Positions 16,163 to 25,342 of a stretch of 35,107 bases of DNA are shown one piece after another. Source of the DNA: Flavobacteriales bacterium (GTDB lineage Bacteria > Bacteroidota > Bacteroidia > Flavobacteriales_D > Cryomorphaceae). Where the stretch lies: NCBI GenBank assembly GCA_020201045.1, contig JAIVHP010000289.1, forward strand, positions 1 to 35,107, in the 5' to 3' direction. The notes beneath the pieces are model-generated. The model searched no databases and had not been told where the DNA came from. It saw only the letters and a list, made by a program, of their open reading frames with translations. The stretch's first letter is position 1; every line of letters starts with the position of its first letter. A program made the translations under genes and the position numbers.

Positions 16163-18352
16163 ATGACTAGATTACTTGCAGTATTTCTCGTGTTTTTGGC
16201 GACCCACGCCACTGCACACGAAGGGATGTGGATTCCTTCTACGCTTTCTAAATTGGTAATGAACGACATGCAAAATGCCGGGCTCAAACTCAGTGCCGAT
16301 GAAATTTACGCCATCAATCAGAGCAGCTTAAAAGATGCGATTGTGCTTTTTGGCGGCGGTTGCACGGCGAGTGTAATATCCGATCAGGGCCTTATTCTCA
16401 CCAATCACCACTGCGGATATTCCCAGATTCAATCCCACGCTTCGCTAGAGAACGACTACTTGAAAAATGGCTTTTGGGCGGAGAATTTCGACGCGGAATT
16501 GACGAATCCCGGTTTGTCGGCAACATTTGTGGTGCGCATTGAAGACGTAACCGAGGAAATGCAAAAAACCGCGGCTGCTGCCGGGACAGAAAATGCCGAA
16601 GAAGCCCTGAGGAAAAAAGCGCTGGAGCTGGAGCGCGAGGCTGTAGACGGCACGGGTTATAAAGCGGAGATTAAGCCATTTTTCTACGGCAACGCCTTTT
16701 ATATGATCGTAACGGAAACCTACCGCGATGTTCGGCTGGTAGGAGCTCCGCCATCTTCCATCGGTAAGTTTGGCGGCGATACCGACAACTGGGTTTGGCC
16801 CAGACATACCGGCGACTTTTCTCTTTTTCGAATTTACGCATCGCCCGATAACCAACCCGCTGATTACAGCGAAGACAACGTGCCCCTTAGCCCCAAAAGA
16901 CATCTGAAGGTGAATACCGATGGGGTAGAAGAAGGAGATTTCACCATGATTTTCGGATTTCCGGGTCGCACGTTTCAGTACATCACCAGCCCGGCGGTGG
17001 AGTACATTCTGGAAACAGAAAATCCAGCTCGCATTGCGATGCGCGAAGCCAGTCTCGGTGTAATAGACCGCGCTATGGAAGCGAGCGATAAAACACGCAT
17101 ACAGTACGCTTCAAAGCAGTCGCGCATCAGCAACGCCTATAAAAAATGGATCGGCCAGAATATGGGGCTGAAAGAATTTGATGTGATCGAGAAAAAGAAG
17201 AAAACGGAAGAAGCCTTTCTGAAAGCGGCGATGAGCCAAAAAGGAATGGAAGGGTATTCGCAAATCGTCGGCGAGCTGGCTTCGCTCTACGCCGAAAATG
17301 AGAAATACCAAAATGCCCGCAATTACCTGATTGAGTTTTACTATTACGGCCCGGAAATTTTGCGTTTCGCCGCGGGGTTTAGAGACTTGGTTGAAAATTA
17401 CGACACGCTGGCTGCAAGCGGAAAATTTCCCGAAGAAGTAGATAAACTCTTTAACCTGGCCGACGGATATTTTAAGGATTACAACAGCGAAGTAGACCGC
17501 GATATTCTCGCCGCTCAACTGCCCTTGTTTCACCAAAACTGTCCGGATGTGTTGACTTCCGAAACGCTCAACTCCCTGATTAAAAACGATAATTACGGCG
17601 CTGCTTCGGATGCCTTTTACGACAAAACGGTTTTTGCCGATCGGGAGGCCTTGGAAAAGGCGCTCAAATCGAAGGAGAAGAAGATGATTAAAACGCTTAA
17701 GGCCGATCCCGCTTACTGCGTGGCTACGGAGTTATTAGATGCCTACGGCGAAAATGTGGCTCCGGCCTACCGCTCATTTTCCAACGAAGAAGAAGGTTTA
17801 ATGTCTGTTTACATGAAGGGGCTTATGGAACTCCTTCCCGAAAAAGTAAATTCTCCGGACGCCAACAGCACGCTGCGCCTTTCGTACGGAAAGATGGAAG
17901 GCGTGAAGCCCCGCGATGGAATTGCCTACACGCCTTATACCACCCTTTCGGGGATTATGGCCAAATACATTCCCGGGGATAAGGAATTCGATGTGCCGGC
18001 AAAACTTATGGAACTGCACGAAAAAGCCGACTACGGTCCTTATGGAAAAGACGGTGAGTTGCGCGTTTGTTTTCTCGGTTCCCACCATACCACCGGTGGA
18101 AACAGCGGCAGCCCTACGATCAATGCCCGTGGAGAGCTGGTTGGCTTAAACTTCGACCGAACCTACGAGAGCACCATGAGCGATATCATGTTTAGCGAAG
18201 AAATTTGCAGAAACATCATGGTCGACGTGAACTACATCCTTTTTATTACCGATAAATTTGCCGGAGCCGGTCACCTCGTAGAAGAGATGGATACCGTTTC
18301 GAATCCCGTAAAGAAAAGGCCCCAACCGGTTCACGAACTTAAAGCGAAGTAA
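16163..18352 (+). CDS. S46 family dipeptidyl peptidase (DPP7/DPP11 type)
   Basis: HEGMWIPSTL...FGGGCTASVISDQGLILTNHHCGYSQIQSHASLENDYLKNGFWA...FPGRTFQYITSPAVEYI...HTTGGNSGSPTINARGELVGLNFDRTYE. Confidence 0.95.
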   Translation: MTRLLAVFLVFLATHATAHEGMWIPSTLSKLVMNDMQNAGLKLSADEIYAINQSSLKDAIVLFGGGCTASVISDQGLILTNHHCGYSQIQSHASLENDYLKNGFWAENFDAELTNPGLSATFVVRIEDVTEEMQKTAAAAGTENAEEALRKKALELEREAVDGTGYKAEIKPFFYGNAFYMIVTETYRDVRLVGAPPSSIGKFGGDTDNWVWPRHTGDFSLFRIYASPDNQPADYSEDNVPLSPKRHLKVNTDGVEEGDFTMIFGFPGRTFQYITSPAVEYILETENPARIAMREASLGVIDRAMEASDKTRIQYASKQSRISNAYKKWIGQNMGLKEFDVIEKKKKTEEAFLKAAMSQKGMEGYSQIVGELASLYAENEKYQNARNYLIEFYYYGPEILRFAAGFRDLVENYDTLAASGKFPEEVDKLFNLADGYFKDYNSEVDRDILAAQLPLFHQNCPDVLTSETLNSLIKNDNYGAASDAFYDKTVFADREALEKALKSKEKKMIKTLKADPAYCVATELLDAYGENVAPAYRSFSNEEEGLMSVYMKGLMELLPEKVNSPDANSTLRLSYGKMEGVKPRDGIAYTPYTTLSGIMAKYIPGDKEFDVPAKLMELHEKADYGPYGKDGELRVCFLGSHHTTGGNSGSPTINARGELVGLNFDRTYESTMSDIMFSEEICRNIMVDVNYILFITDKFAGAGHLVEEMDTVSNPVKKRPQPVHELKAK

Positions 18353-18413
18353 GGGTTACTACATTTTTCCTAAGAACGGATTTTTTAATACACGCTTAGG
18401 CGTGAAAACCGAA

Positions 18414-18442
18414 GCCACTATTTAGCAATAGTGGCTTTTTTT
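18414..18442 (+). terminator. Rho-independent-like terminator after the S46 peptidase gene
   Basis: gccactatttagcaatagtggc followed by a T tract. Confidence 0.8.
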
Positions 18443-18491
18443 CGTATATTAAAATGTTTGAAAATCTACGAATCATAAAAAATAAGATAAT

Positions 18492-18728
18492 ATGAATTGG
18501 AAAGAAACCGATACGAGTCTCGAAGCGCATTTAGAATTCGAAAACTTTGTTGATGCCTTTGGCTTTATGACAAAAGTGGCCATACGAGCGGAAAAAATGA
18601 ATCACCACCCCACATGGACGAATACGTTTAATATGGTTGACATAAAATTGAGCACCCACGATGAAGGCGATAAGGTTACCGAAAAAGACCGAAAGCTCGC
18701 CAAAGTGATTGAAGAATTATACGGATAA
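18492..18728 (+). CDS. 4a-hydroxytetrahydrobiopterin dehydratase (pterin-4a-carbinolamine dehydratase)
   Basis: [59 protein letters not shown]. Confidence 0.93.
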   Translation: MNWKETDTSLEAHLEFENFVDAFGFMTKVAIRAEKMNHHPTWTNTFNMVDIKLSTHDEGDKVTEKDRKLAKVIEELYG

Positions 18729-18730
18729 TA

Positions 18731-18756
18731 AAAAACCCCGCCAAAGCGGGGTTTTT
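18731..18756. terminator. Bidirectional terminator between convergent genes
   Basis: aaaaaccccgccaaagcggggttttt between the pterin dehydratase (+) and DUF1573 (-) genes. Confidence 0.88.
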
Positions 18757-18778
18757 AATTCAATATTGTCGGTGAAGT

Positions 18779-19324
18779 TTAAACTTCTTCCACGTCTGCA
18801 TTAATCGTGAGAATGGTTTTAGCCGGATCGGTGTTTGCCGTAATCGTCACGTTTTTCGTTTGTTTATTTTTCTGCTTACCCGGTTTGTAAACCACTTCAA
18901 TTTCTCCCGTTGCTCCGGGAGCGATGGGTTCTTTGGGATATTTTGGCACTGTACAGCCACAAGAGCCTTTGGCGTTCTCAATAATCAGTGGTTCTGACCC
19001 CGTATTGGTAAAAGTGAAAACTTTCTTGTTTTCGCTGTCCTGCGTAATCGTACCAAAATCGTGATTGGTGTCCTGGAACGAAATCTCTGTTTTAGGTCCG
19101 GTGGGCTTATCGCTTGCTTTGGCCATTGGATCGGCGGCAGAAATATCCGCTTCTGTTTTCGGCTTGGCTTCAGCCTTCGCTACATCGGCAGTTCTCTGAA
19201 AAGTTGATTTAGCTTCTTTGGGGTCTACGTAGCTTGTAGATCCGTTTTTTACGAGAAGAACTGTATTTACAACCAATAAGGCAGCTACAAAAACTAGTAG
19301 TCCATTCTTTAAATTTTCACTCAT
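18779..19324 (-). CDS. DUF1573 domain-containing protein
   Basis: TEISFQDTNHDFGTITQDSENKKVFTFTNTGSEPLIIENAKGSCGCTVPKYPKEPIAPGATGEIEVVYKPGKQ; start at MSENLKNGLLVFVAALLV. Confidence 0.92.
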   Translation of the reverse strand: MSENLKNGLLVFVAALLVVNTVLLVKNGSTSYVDPKEAKSTFQRTADVAKAEAKPKTEADISAADPMAKASDKPTGPKTEISFQDTNHDFGTITQDSENKKVFTFTNTGSEPLIIENAKGSCGCTVPKYPKEPIAPGATGEIEVVYKPGKQKNKQTKNVTITANTDPAKTILTINADVEEV

Positions 19325-19394
19325 GATTTTTGAATTTTTTGCTTGTTGCAAAATTAGTAATTACTGTGGATTCAATTAAATCTTAACAAATTCT

Positions 19395-21002
19395 TTAAAA
19401 TTCACTTTTGGCTAAATTGAAAGATTTGTATTGATCTTCTTGCAATATATCGAGCGCACTTTGGTACGCAGGCCAATAGGGATTAAAGATTTGGTAGTAC
19501 GCTGAGTAATCCCAAAGGTTTCGGGCTATCATTGCTTTGAGTCGCCCTTCAATCATATCTTTAGACAGGTCAAACTCCTCGTCTTTCCATTCAATTTCGT
19601 CGTTTTCTTTTGCGGTGTATGCTTTGAACTCGGCCACTGCCAAATCAATGTCAAATCCTTTTTGAAAGTCTTTCACTTCCGGAAATTCCTTGAGTAGCTT
19701 CTTTCTATTTTTATTCGCATAGGTAATGGCAAACGTATTCATTACTCCTTTCCGAATAAGGTCGGAGTTGAGTTGAGAAGACTCACTGGTATCAATGGGC
19801 ACAAACACATCTGGCGATATTCCGCCACCGCCATAAACCATTCGGTCTTTGTCGGTGTAGAATTTGAGTGAGTCGGGAAAGTCAAGGCTATCCAGGCTCC
19901 ACATCTCGCCGTTTTGATACCGCTCATATTTTTCCATATAGTAAGCTTCAACCCCATCTTCATAAGGTTTTTGAATGCACCTACCGCTGGGTGTGTAGTA
20001 TTTTTGTGTAGTTAGTCGCACGTAGCTGCCATCGGGAAGTGGAATGGGGCGCTGAACCAGGCCTTTTCCAAAGCTGCGGCGGCCTACAATCAGTCCGCGG
20101 TCCCAGTCCTGCACTGCACCCGAAACGATTTCCGAAGCACTCGCTGACCCTTCGTCGATTAAAACCACAAGCCGTCCGGTTTCAAAGCTGCCTACCGATG
20201 TAGATTTCTCTTCGCGTTTGGGGTAAGCTCTTCCTTCGGTGTAAACAATAAGTTTGTTGGGCTCGAGAAACTCATCGGCCAAATCAATGCTCGTTTGCAA
20301 AAGTCCACCGCCATTGCCCTGAAGATCCAGAATCAAATCTTCCATGCCGGCTTTGTTCAGTTTGGCAATGGCTTCCTTAAATTCGGTCATCGTTGTTTTA
20401 GAGAAGCGGTTGAGCTTAATATACCCCACCTTATCGGTAGCCATATAAGCTGCATCTAAACTGTAGATCGGAATTTCATCGCGGGTAATGTCAAAGGGAA
20501 TGGCATTTTTCTCACCTTTTCGGCGGATGCCCACAGATACCACGGTACCTTTATCGCCGCGTAGCTTCGACGTTACATCTTGATTGGTAATACCAACCCC
20601 GGCAACGTTTTCCCCTTCAATAGAAACAATCTTGTCTCCGGCCATGATACCCAGGGCTTCACTCGGGCCGCCGGCAATGGGAGACACCACAATGATGGTA
20701 TCCCTAAGGATGTTAAATTGAATTCCAATTCCTTCAAAGTTCCCTTCCAGTCCTTCATTTGCCTTTTCCACATCTTTTGCAGGAATGTAAACGGAGTGTG
20801 GGTCGAGATCGGTAAGCACTTCGCGGATAGCGTCATCTACCAATTGTTCTGAATCTACACTGTCTACATAGTTGGTCTCAATATGGTAAAACAATGCGGT
20901 TAATTTTTCTGCCGCATCTTTATACGCGGACGATGATTCTGCCTGTCCAAATGCGGTTGCAGAAATTAAAGCTGCCAGCACACTGACTAAAATAAATCTC
21001 AT
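19395..21002 (-). CDS. S41 family C-terminal processing peptidase with PDZ domain
   Basis: DLDPHSVYIPAKDVEKANEGLEGNFEGIGIQF...LILDLQGNGGGLLQTSIDLADEF...VVLIDEGSASASEIVSGAVQDWDRGLIVGRRSFGKGLVQ. Confidence 0.95.
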   Translation of the reverse strand: MRFILVSVLAALISATAFGQAESSSAYKDAAEKLTALFYHIETNYVDSVDSEQLVDDAIREVLTDLDPHSVYIPAKDVEKANEGLEGNFEGIGIQFNILRDTIIVVSPIAGGPSEALGIMAGDKIVSIEGENVAGVGITNQDVTSKLRGDKGTVVSVGIRRKGEKNAIPFDITRDEIPIYSLDAAYMATDKVGYIKLNRFSKTTMTEFKEAIAKLNKAGMEDLILDLQGNGGGLLQTSIDLADEFLEPNKLIVYTEGRAYPKREEKSTSVGSFETGRLVVLIDEGSASASEIVSGAVQDWDRGLIVGRRSFGKGLVQRPIPLPDGSYVRLTTQKYYTPSGRCIQKPYEDGVEAYYMEKYERYQNGEMWSLDSLDFPDSLKFYTDKDRMVYGGGGISPDVFVPIDTSESSQLNSDLIRKGVMNTFAITYANKNRKKLLKEFPEVKDFQKGFDIDLAVAEFKAYTAKENDEIEWKDEEFDLSKDMIEGRLKAMIARNLWDYSAYYQIFNPYWPAYQSALDILQEDQYKSFNLAKSEF

Positions 21003-21271
21003 GTGAATTTGATTTCTGATAAACTCGATGGATAAAGATAACTATTTAAGCAGGGTAATTGATGTGCAAGCCCCTGTTAATAATGGTTAATGCACAGCTT
21101 ATATATGCATACGCCTGTCGCCTGTTTTTGTTCTCCCGCTTCCGCGGAAAGGGGTTTGAAACATTGCCATGCCATTTTCGTATTTAAATAACTGAATAAT
21201 GCGATGTTGCGCAAAGGGATTTGAAGTGTCATTGAGTTGAACTTTAAAAATCCGAGAAAGAGCAAGAAAAT

Positions 21272-22846
21272 ATGTTGAACCAATTGCATTCATTTACCGC
21301 AGAAGAGTGGAAAGGTGTAGAAGCCCAGTTTGCGAGCTCATACACCGGAACAGTTTCCTTTGTGTCTGAAAACAAAGGCTCACTCAATGAAGCGCGAGAG
21401 ATTTACGTCGAAGCGTTTATCTATTATACCCAACTCCTGGAATTACACGGACTCGAATTACAAGACCGCGCTGAACAAATTATCTATTCATTTGCCCGAA
21501 AGCTTTGGGTTGAAAAACTCCAGAAAAGAAGGGTCGATATCAATTTCGTGAAGCACCGCAGGGAGTTTTTCGAAATGGAAGATGCCTTCCACGAAATCGC
21601 TTCCATTAATGAACGCACGGCAAAAACGGCTGCAAAACTCGCAGAAGTTGGCGAGCCGGCGCGCACGCTTATCAATGAGCATATCGGCAACCGAAAGGAA
21701 CTCCCTGAGGTGGCTTCCCGGCTGGGAATGAATGATGAAACGAAGGCTTTTTCGAATCTTGCAAAGTATATACGAAAGCTAATTCGGCTTATAGACAGCA
21801 AGGAATTTGAGCACAGCGATGAAGATTTTGAGCGATTGCTCCGATATGTACTCGACAATCCCAATTCGGAACCCGAAACCCACGCCGAAGCCGATAAGGT
21901 TTGCATTGCCATTATCTCGCGTACGGCAGCCATGGTGCGCAACTACGCAACGAGAAACGAAAGGTCTGCAAGGCTTCGCGAGATGCAAGCACGGGTTTTG
22001 CCCGATCACATTTCGGTGGATGCCGTAAAGGATGAATCTACAAAAAGGAAAAAAATGAAACCAGTTTTAGTTTTTGGCTTATCGGCTCTTATTGCCGTTT
22101 CGATTTCTGCAATTACCGCTTTTGGAATTCTGGCAAACAAGTCGCTATCCGAAGAAAAAGTTCAAACACCCGGCGCTTTGCAATTGCCGCTGGCGCAAAC
22201 TGCACTAGCCGAGCAGCCGAATGAAGCGTTCAATCCGAAAACTGCATTTGTGATTGACCAAAGTGGATTTTTGGTGATGCCTTCACAGGGACTTTCAAAA
22301 GGGAGTAAGCTGTTTTTGAAAAACGATAACCACGGTGTTTTAGAAGGAGAAGTAATCGCTATCAACGAGCGAAATGAAATTGCCATAATCCGATGCGATT
22401 CAATCGGCCATGTGAATTTACCCTATCGTTTAGCACCCGAAGACGCCAGGGTAGGGGAGTCTTTATTTGCGCTGGGCTATGCGGGCCATCAAATATTTTA
22501 CGAGCAATCGCATCTAAATGCCAACCACAGCAAAGGATACGGAAGAATGAAGTTGCAGGTTGATTTACCTGGCGCTCCGGTTCTTTGCGAGCGGGGTCAA
22601 ATTATTGGCATGATAACTGCACTAGAAACAAACAAGAGCGGTATTGCAAAAATGATGAAAGCATCAGCATTGCGCGAGATTGTAAATTTCGAGCTCGAAA
22701 ACAAAGATTTAAAACCGAAGTACACGAGCAGAAATAAATTGTTTTACAGCGATCGAACTGCTCAAATTGATCAGACTTCGCCTTTTGTTTACGAAGTGGA
22801 TATTTTAAATGAAAATAACGAAACTTTTATGGCGGCGATACCGTAA
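21272..22846 (+). CDS. Sigma-70-like N-terminal domain + transmembrane helix + HtrA/trypsin-like domain with degenerate active site
   Basis: N-terminal helical region with an HTH-like 'RKELPEVASRLGMNDETKAFSNLAKYIRKLI'; TM 'MKPVLVFGLSALIAVSISAITAFGILA'; C-terminal 'KTAFVIDQSGFLVMPSQGLSKGSKLFLKN...NEIAIIRCD...VGESLFALGYAG...LPGAPVLCERGQIIGMITA' follows the trypsin-like fold pattern. Confidence 0.6.
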   Translation: MLNQLHSFTAEEWKGVEAQFASSYTGTVSFVSENKGSLNEAREIYVEAFIYYTQLLELHGLELQDRAEQIIYSFARKLWVEKLQKRRVDINFVKHRREFFEMEDAFHEIASINERTAKTAAKLAEVGEPARTLINEHIGNRKELPEVASRLGMNDETKAFSNLAKYIRKLIRLIDSKEFEHSDEDFERLLRYVLDNPNSEPETHAEADKVCIAIISRTAAMVRNYATRNERSARLREMQARVLPDHISVDAVKDESTKRKKMKPVLVFGLSALIAVSISAITAFGILANKSLSEEKVQTPGALQLPLAQTALAEQPNEAFNPKTAFVIDQSGFLVMPSQGLSKGSKLFLKNDNHGVLEGEVIAINERNEIAIIRCDSIGHVNLPYRLAPEDARVGESLFALGYAGHQIFYEQSHLNANHSKGYGRMKLQVDLPGAPVLCERGQIIGMITALETNKSGIAKMMKASALREIVNFELENKDLKPKYTSRNKLFYSDRTAQIDQTSPFVYEVDILNENNETFMAAIP

Positions 22847-22892
22847 TTAGAGACAGTTAAAATTAAAGTTCTTTAAGGACTATGAAACAGAG

Positions 22893-22923
22893 AAAACCTC
22901 CCTTGCTATGGGGAGGTTTTTTT
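22893..22923 (+). terminator. Rho-independent-like terminator
   Basis: aaaacctcccttgctatggggaggttttttt. Confidence 0.88.
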
Positions 22924-22994
22924 GTTTCAGATTTTTTCAAATAGGGTTGCCGCACGTTTCAAAAAAAAAAGGATTTTCAGGAAAGTAGCGTTTT

Positions 22995-23245
22995 GATTTA
23001 CGCAGGTACTTTGATTCCGCTGCATGGCGGGGCTCAAGCTTCGGTGCTTTTTTTACCTTTTATGCAGCTCAGCTATGGTTTCACAGAGCGCAGAGCTAAA
23101 AACCTATCATATAACTAAATCGCTTTATTTTTTTTAGTGATTTACGCAGATACTGTTCCTCCGCGGGATCGCGGAGGAACAGTGATAAAAGGGACAACCA
23201 AAGCTCAAACTGATGCCCCGAAACAAGTTCGGGGTTTCGCGAAAT
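22995..23245. repeat. Intergenic repeat cluster matching the 7.8-8.0 kb cluster
   Basis: gatttacgcag(g/a)tact at 22995 and 23139; perfect palindrome gttcctccgc-gggatc-gcggaggaac (23155-23180); ccccgaaacaagttcggggtttcgcgaaat (23216-23245) is the inverted counterpart of 7824-7853. Confidence 0.8.
23042..23084. repeat. 43-bp direct repeat, copy A (copy B at 23377-23419)
   Basis: cggtgctttttttaccttttatgcagctcagctatggtttcac present identically at both positions. Confidence 0.9.
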
Positions 23246-23376
23246 GCCCAAAGGAGGATCGCAAGCGATCAGTTATAGTAATCATGAGAATTTCTCATTT
23301 TAAGTTCTCACAGCGTGCTTGCACGCCTCAGCGTTCTCAACAAATACGCCCTGCTTGTCCATTTTCTCTGCGTTCT

Positions 23377-23419
23377 CGGTGCTTTTTTTACCTTTTATGC
23401 AGCTCAGCTATGGTTTCAC
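23377..23419. repeat. 43-bp direct repeat, copy B
   Basis: Identical to 23042-23084. Confidence 0.9.
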
Positions 23420-23537
23420 TGAGCGCTGAGCCAAAAAATCAGAATTTGTCTTGCGAAGTGTCACCCTTAACAACGGATCAAAATCTTATTGCCATTTAAT
23501 ATGGGTAAACTTATTGTTTGGGAACCCTAATTTCAAT

Positions 23538-24485
23538 TTAGTGCAACCCTTCTTCGGTAAGGTACCTTTCGGCATCGAGCGCAGCCATACAACCTGTACC
23601 TGCCGCTGTAACCGCCTGGCGGTATATCTTGTCGGCAGCGTCGCCGCAGGCAAAAACACCTTTTACATTTGTTTTGGTATTTCCCGACTGAACTTTGAGG
23701 TATCCCGTTTGATCCATATCCAGGAAATCTTTAAAGATATCGGTGTTTGGCTTGTGCCCGATGGCTACAAAGAAACCGGTTACCTTGAGCGTTTTCTCTT
23801 CCTGGGTTTGGTTGTTTACTACTTTTACACCTTCTACCGATTGCTCACCTAAGATTTCAACCGTCTCGGTATTCCACAAAATCTCGATATTCTTGGCATT
23901 CATCACCCGGTTTTGCATCACTTTAGAAGCGCGCATTTCGTCGCGGCGCACCAACATGTATACTTTATTGCAAAGTTTAGACAAGTAGGTTGCCTCTTCG
24001 GCTGCAGTATCTCCGGCTCCTACGATGGCTACATCCTGGCCTTTGTAGAAAAACCCATCGCAAACGGCACAGGCGCTAACACCAAAACCGTTTAGGCGCT
24101 GCTCGCTTTCCAATCCAAGCCATTTGGCCGATGCACCTGTCGAGATGATGACGGTATCGGCGGTAATTTTTTTATTTCCATCTATGGTTACTTCGTGCTT
24201 GCCATCTTTGAAGTCGACTGCTGTAGCGAGCCCATAGCGCACATCTGTTCCAAACCGCTCGGCTTGTTTTTTGAAGTCTTCCATCATTTCCGGTCCCTGA
24301 ATTCCTTCGGGGTAGCCGGGATAGTTTTCCACATCGGTGGTAATAGTGAGTTGCCCACCGGGTTGGAGCCCCTGGTACATCACTGGTTGCATCTCTGCCC
24401 TTGCGGCATAAATTGCTGCGGTATAGCCCGCGGGGCCCGATCCGATGATCAGACATTTTACGTGTTCTACTTTTTCTTCGCTCAT
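23538..24485 (-). CDS. trxB: Thioredoxin-disulfide reductase
   Basis: CLIIGSGPAGYTAAIYAARAEMQPVMYQGLQPGGQLTITTDVENYPGYPEGIQGPEMM...CAVCDGFFYKGQDVAIVGAGDTAAEEATYLS...GVFACGDAADKIYRQAVTAAGTGCMAALDAERYL. Confidence 0.97.
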   Translation of the reverse strand: MSEEKVEHVKCLIIGSGPAGYTAAIYAARAEMQPVMYQGLQPGGQLTITTDVENYPGYPEGIQGPEMMEDFKKQAERFGTDVRYGLATAVDFKDGKHEVTIDGNKKITADTVIISTGASAKWLGLESEQRLNGFGVSACAVCDGFFYKGQDVAIVGAGDTAAEEATYLSKLCNKVYMLVRRDEMRASKVMQNRVMNAKNIEILWNTETVEILGEQSVEGVKVVNNQTQEEKTLKVTGFFVAIGHKPNTDIFKDFLDMDQTGYLKVQSGNTKTNVKGVFACGDAADKIYRQAVTAAGTGCMAALDAERYLTEEGLH

Positions 24486-24574
24486 AATGGATTTTGCGTT
24501 TTGCGGGTGCAAAGTTAAAAACCCCTTCCTTTATATTTGATTGAGAACGCCTATTGTTGGTAAACTTTATTTTA

Positions 24575-25340
24575 TCACGGCATCGCATAAAGGGTATCAT
24601 AGGCTGCGGCGTAACCCGCCCATATCCCCAATCCCCCTTCGATATTGGAAATGATGTTCGACGGCGCCGAAAAAGGACTGCCGTTTGTTCCCTGCTGGGC
24701 ATCAAAAGTTCTGAAGAATTGGTAGGTGGGCTCATCGGTAGAGCAGAACTTCAGTACAATTCGGTCTCCCGATTCAAAAAAGCCTTCGGCATTGCCCTGG
24801 TCAGCAGGTCTCGATGAATTGTTGGGCATACCCCGGGTGAAGGTGACTTCCACGGTTTGGCCATTGAAAAATTCGTCTAAAAAAGCCGACTGAAAGGGAG
24901 CGTAAAAAACGGGGTCTTCGGGGTTGTCGTTAAATTGAGATTCCAAACGTTTGGTAAAAACGCGGTAGGCATTGTTTAACGTGTCGGGGTCCCTCACATT
25001 TCCATAGAGAAATCCATACCTCGGTCGGTACACCAATGGCTTGAGATACAACTTCTCTGAGCTCGTCCGATAGATCGGCAGTGCATATTAAATCCAGAGG
25101 CGTACCGTTTACCCGCACATCTGCATTGGTGATGTACGAGTTGGCAATGCTTTCTGCAGAAACGGGCTCGAAAAATCCGTTTGTACGCGACAACACCACA
25201 ATTGGCGGTTGATCGGTTTCGATGTTTCCTTCCACCACAATGGCAGGTTCCGTGGCGGGTACGTCTAATTCGATATCCCGCTCACATCCTATGATCGCAA
25301 TGAGAACAAAAAGAAGCGCATAAACGTGCAGGTGTTTCAT
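24575..25340 (-). pseudogene. DUF4249 family protein, frameshifted and apparently missing a central segment
   Basis: N-terminal half ORF 24930-25340 (IIGCERDIELDVPATEPAIVVEGNIETDQPPIVVLSRTNGFFEP...ICTADLSDELREVVSQAIGVPTE) and C-terminal half ORF 24575-25051 (RYGFLYGNVRDPDTLNNAYRVFTKRL...FNGQTVEVTF) lie in different frames. Confidence 0.75.
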
Positions 25341-25342
25341 AG

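Noticed and set aside
23137-23852. Plus-strand ORFs of 120 and 133 aa (MIYADTVPPRD..., MRSVTLNNGSK...)
   Set aside because: They run through the repeat cluster and antisense to trxB, with no domain-like content.
24530-24540. tatatttg as a promoter -7 element near trxB
   Set aside because: Wrong orientation for the minus-strand trxB gene and no plus-strand gene follows it.
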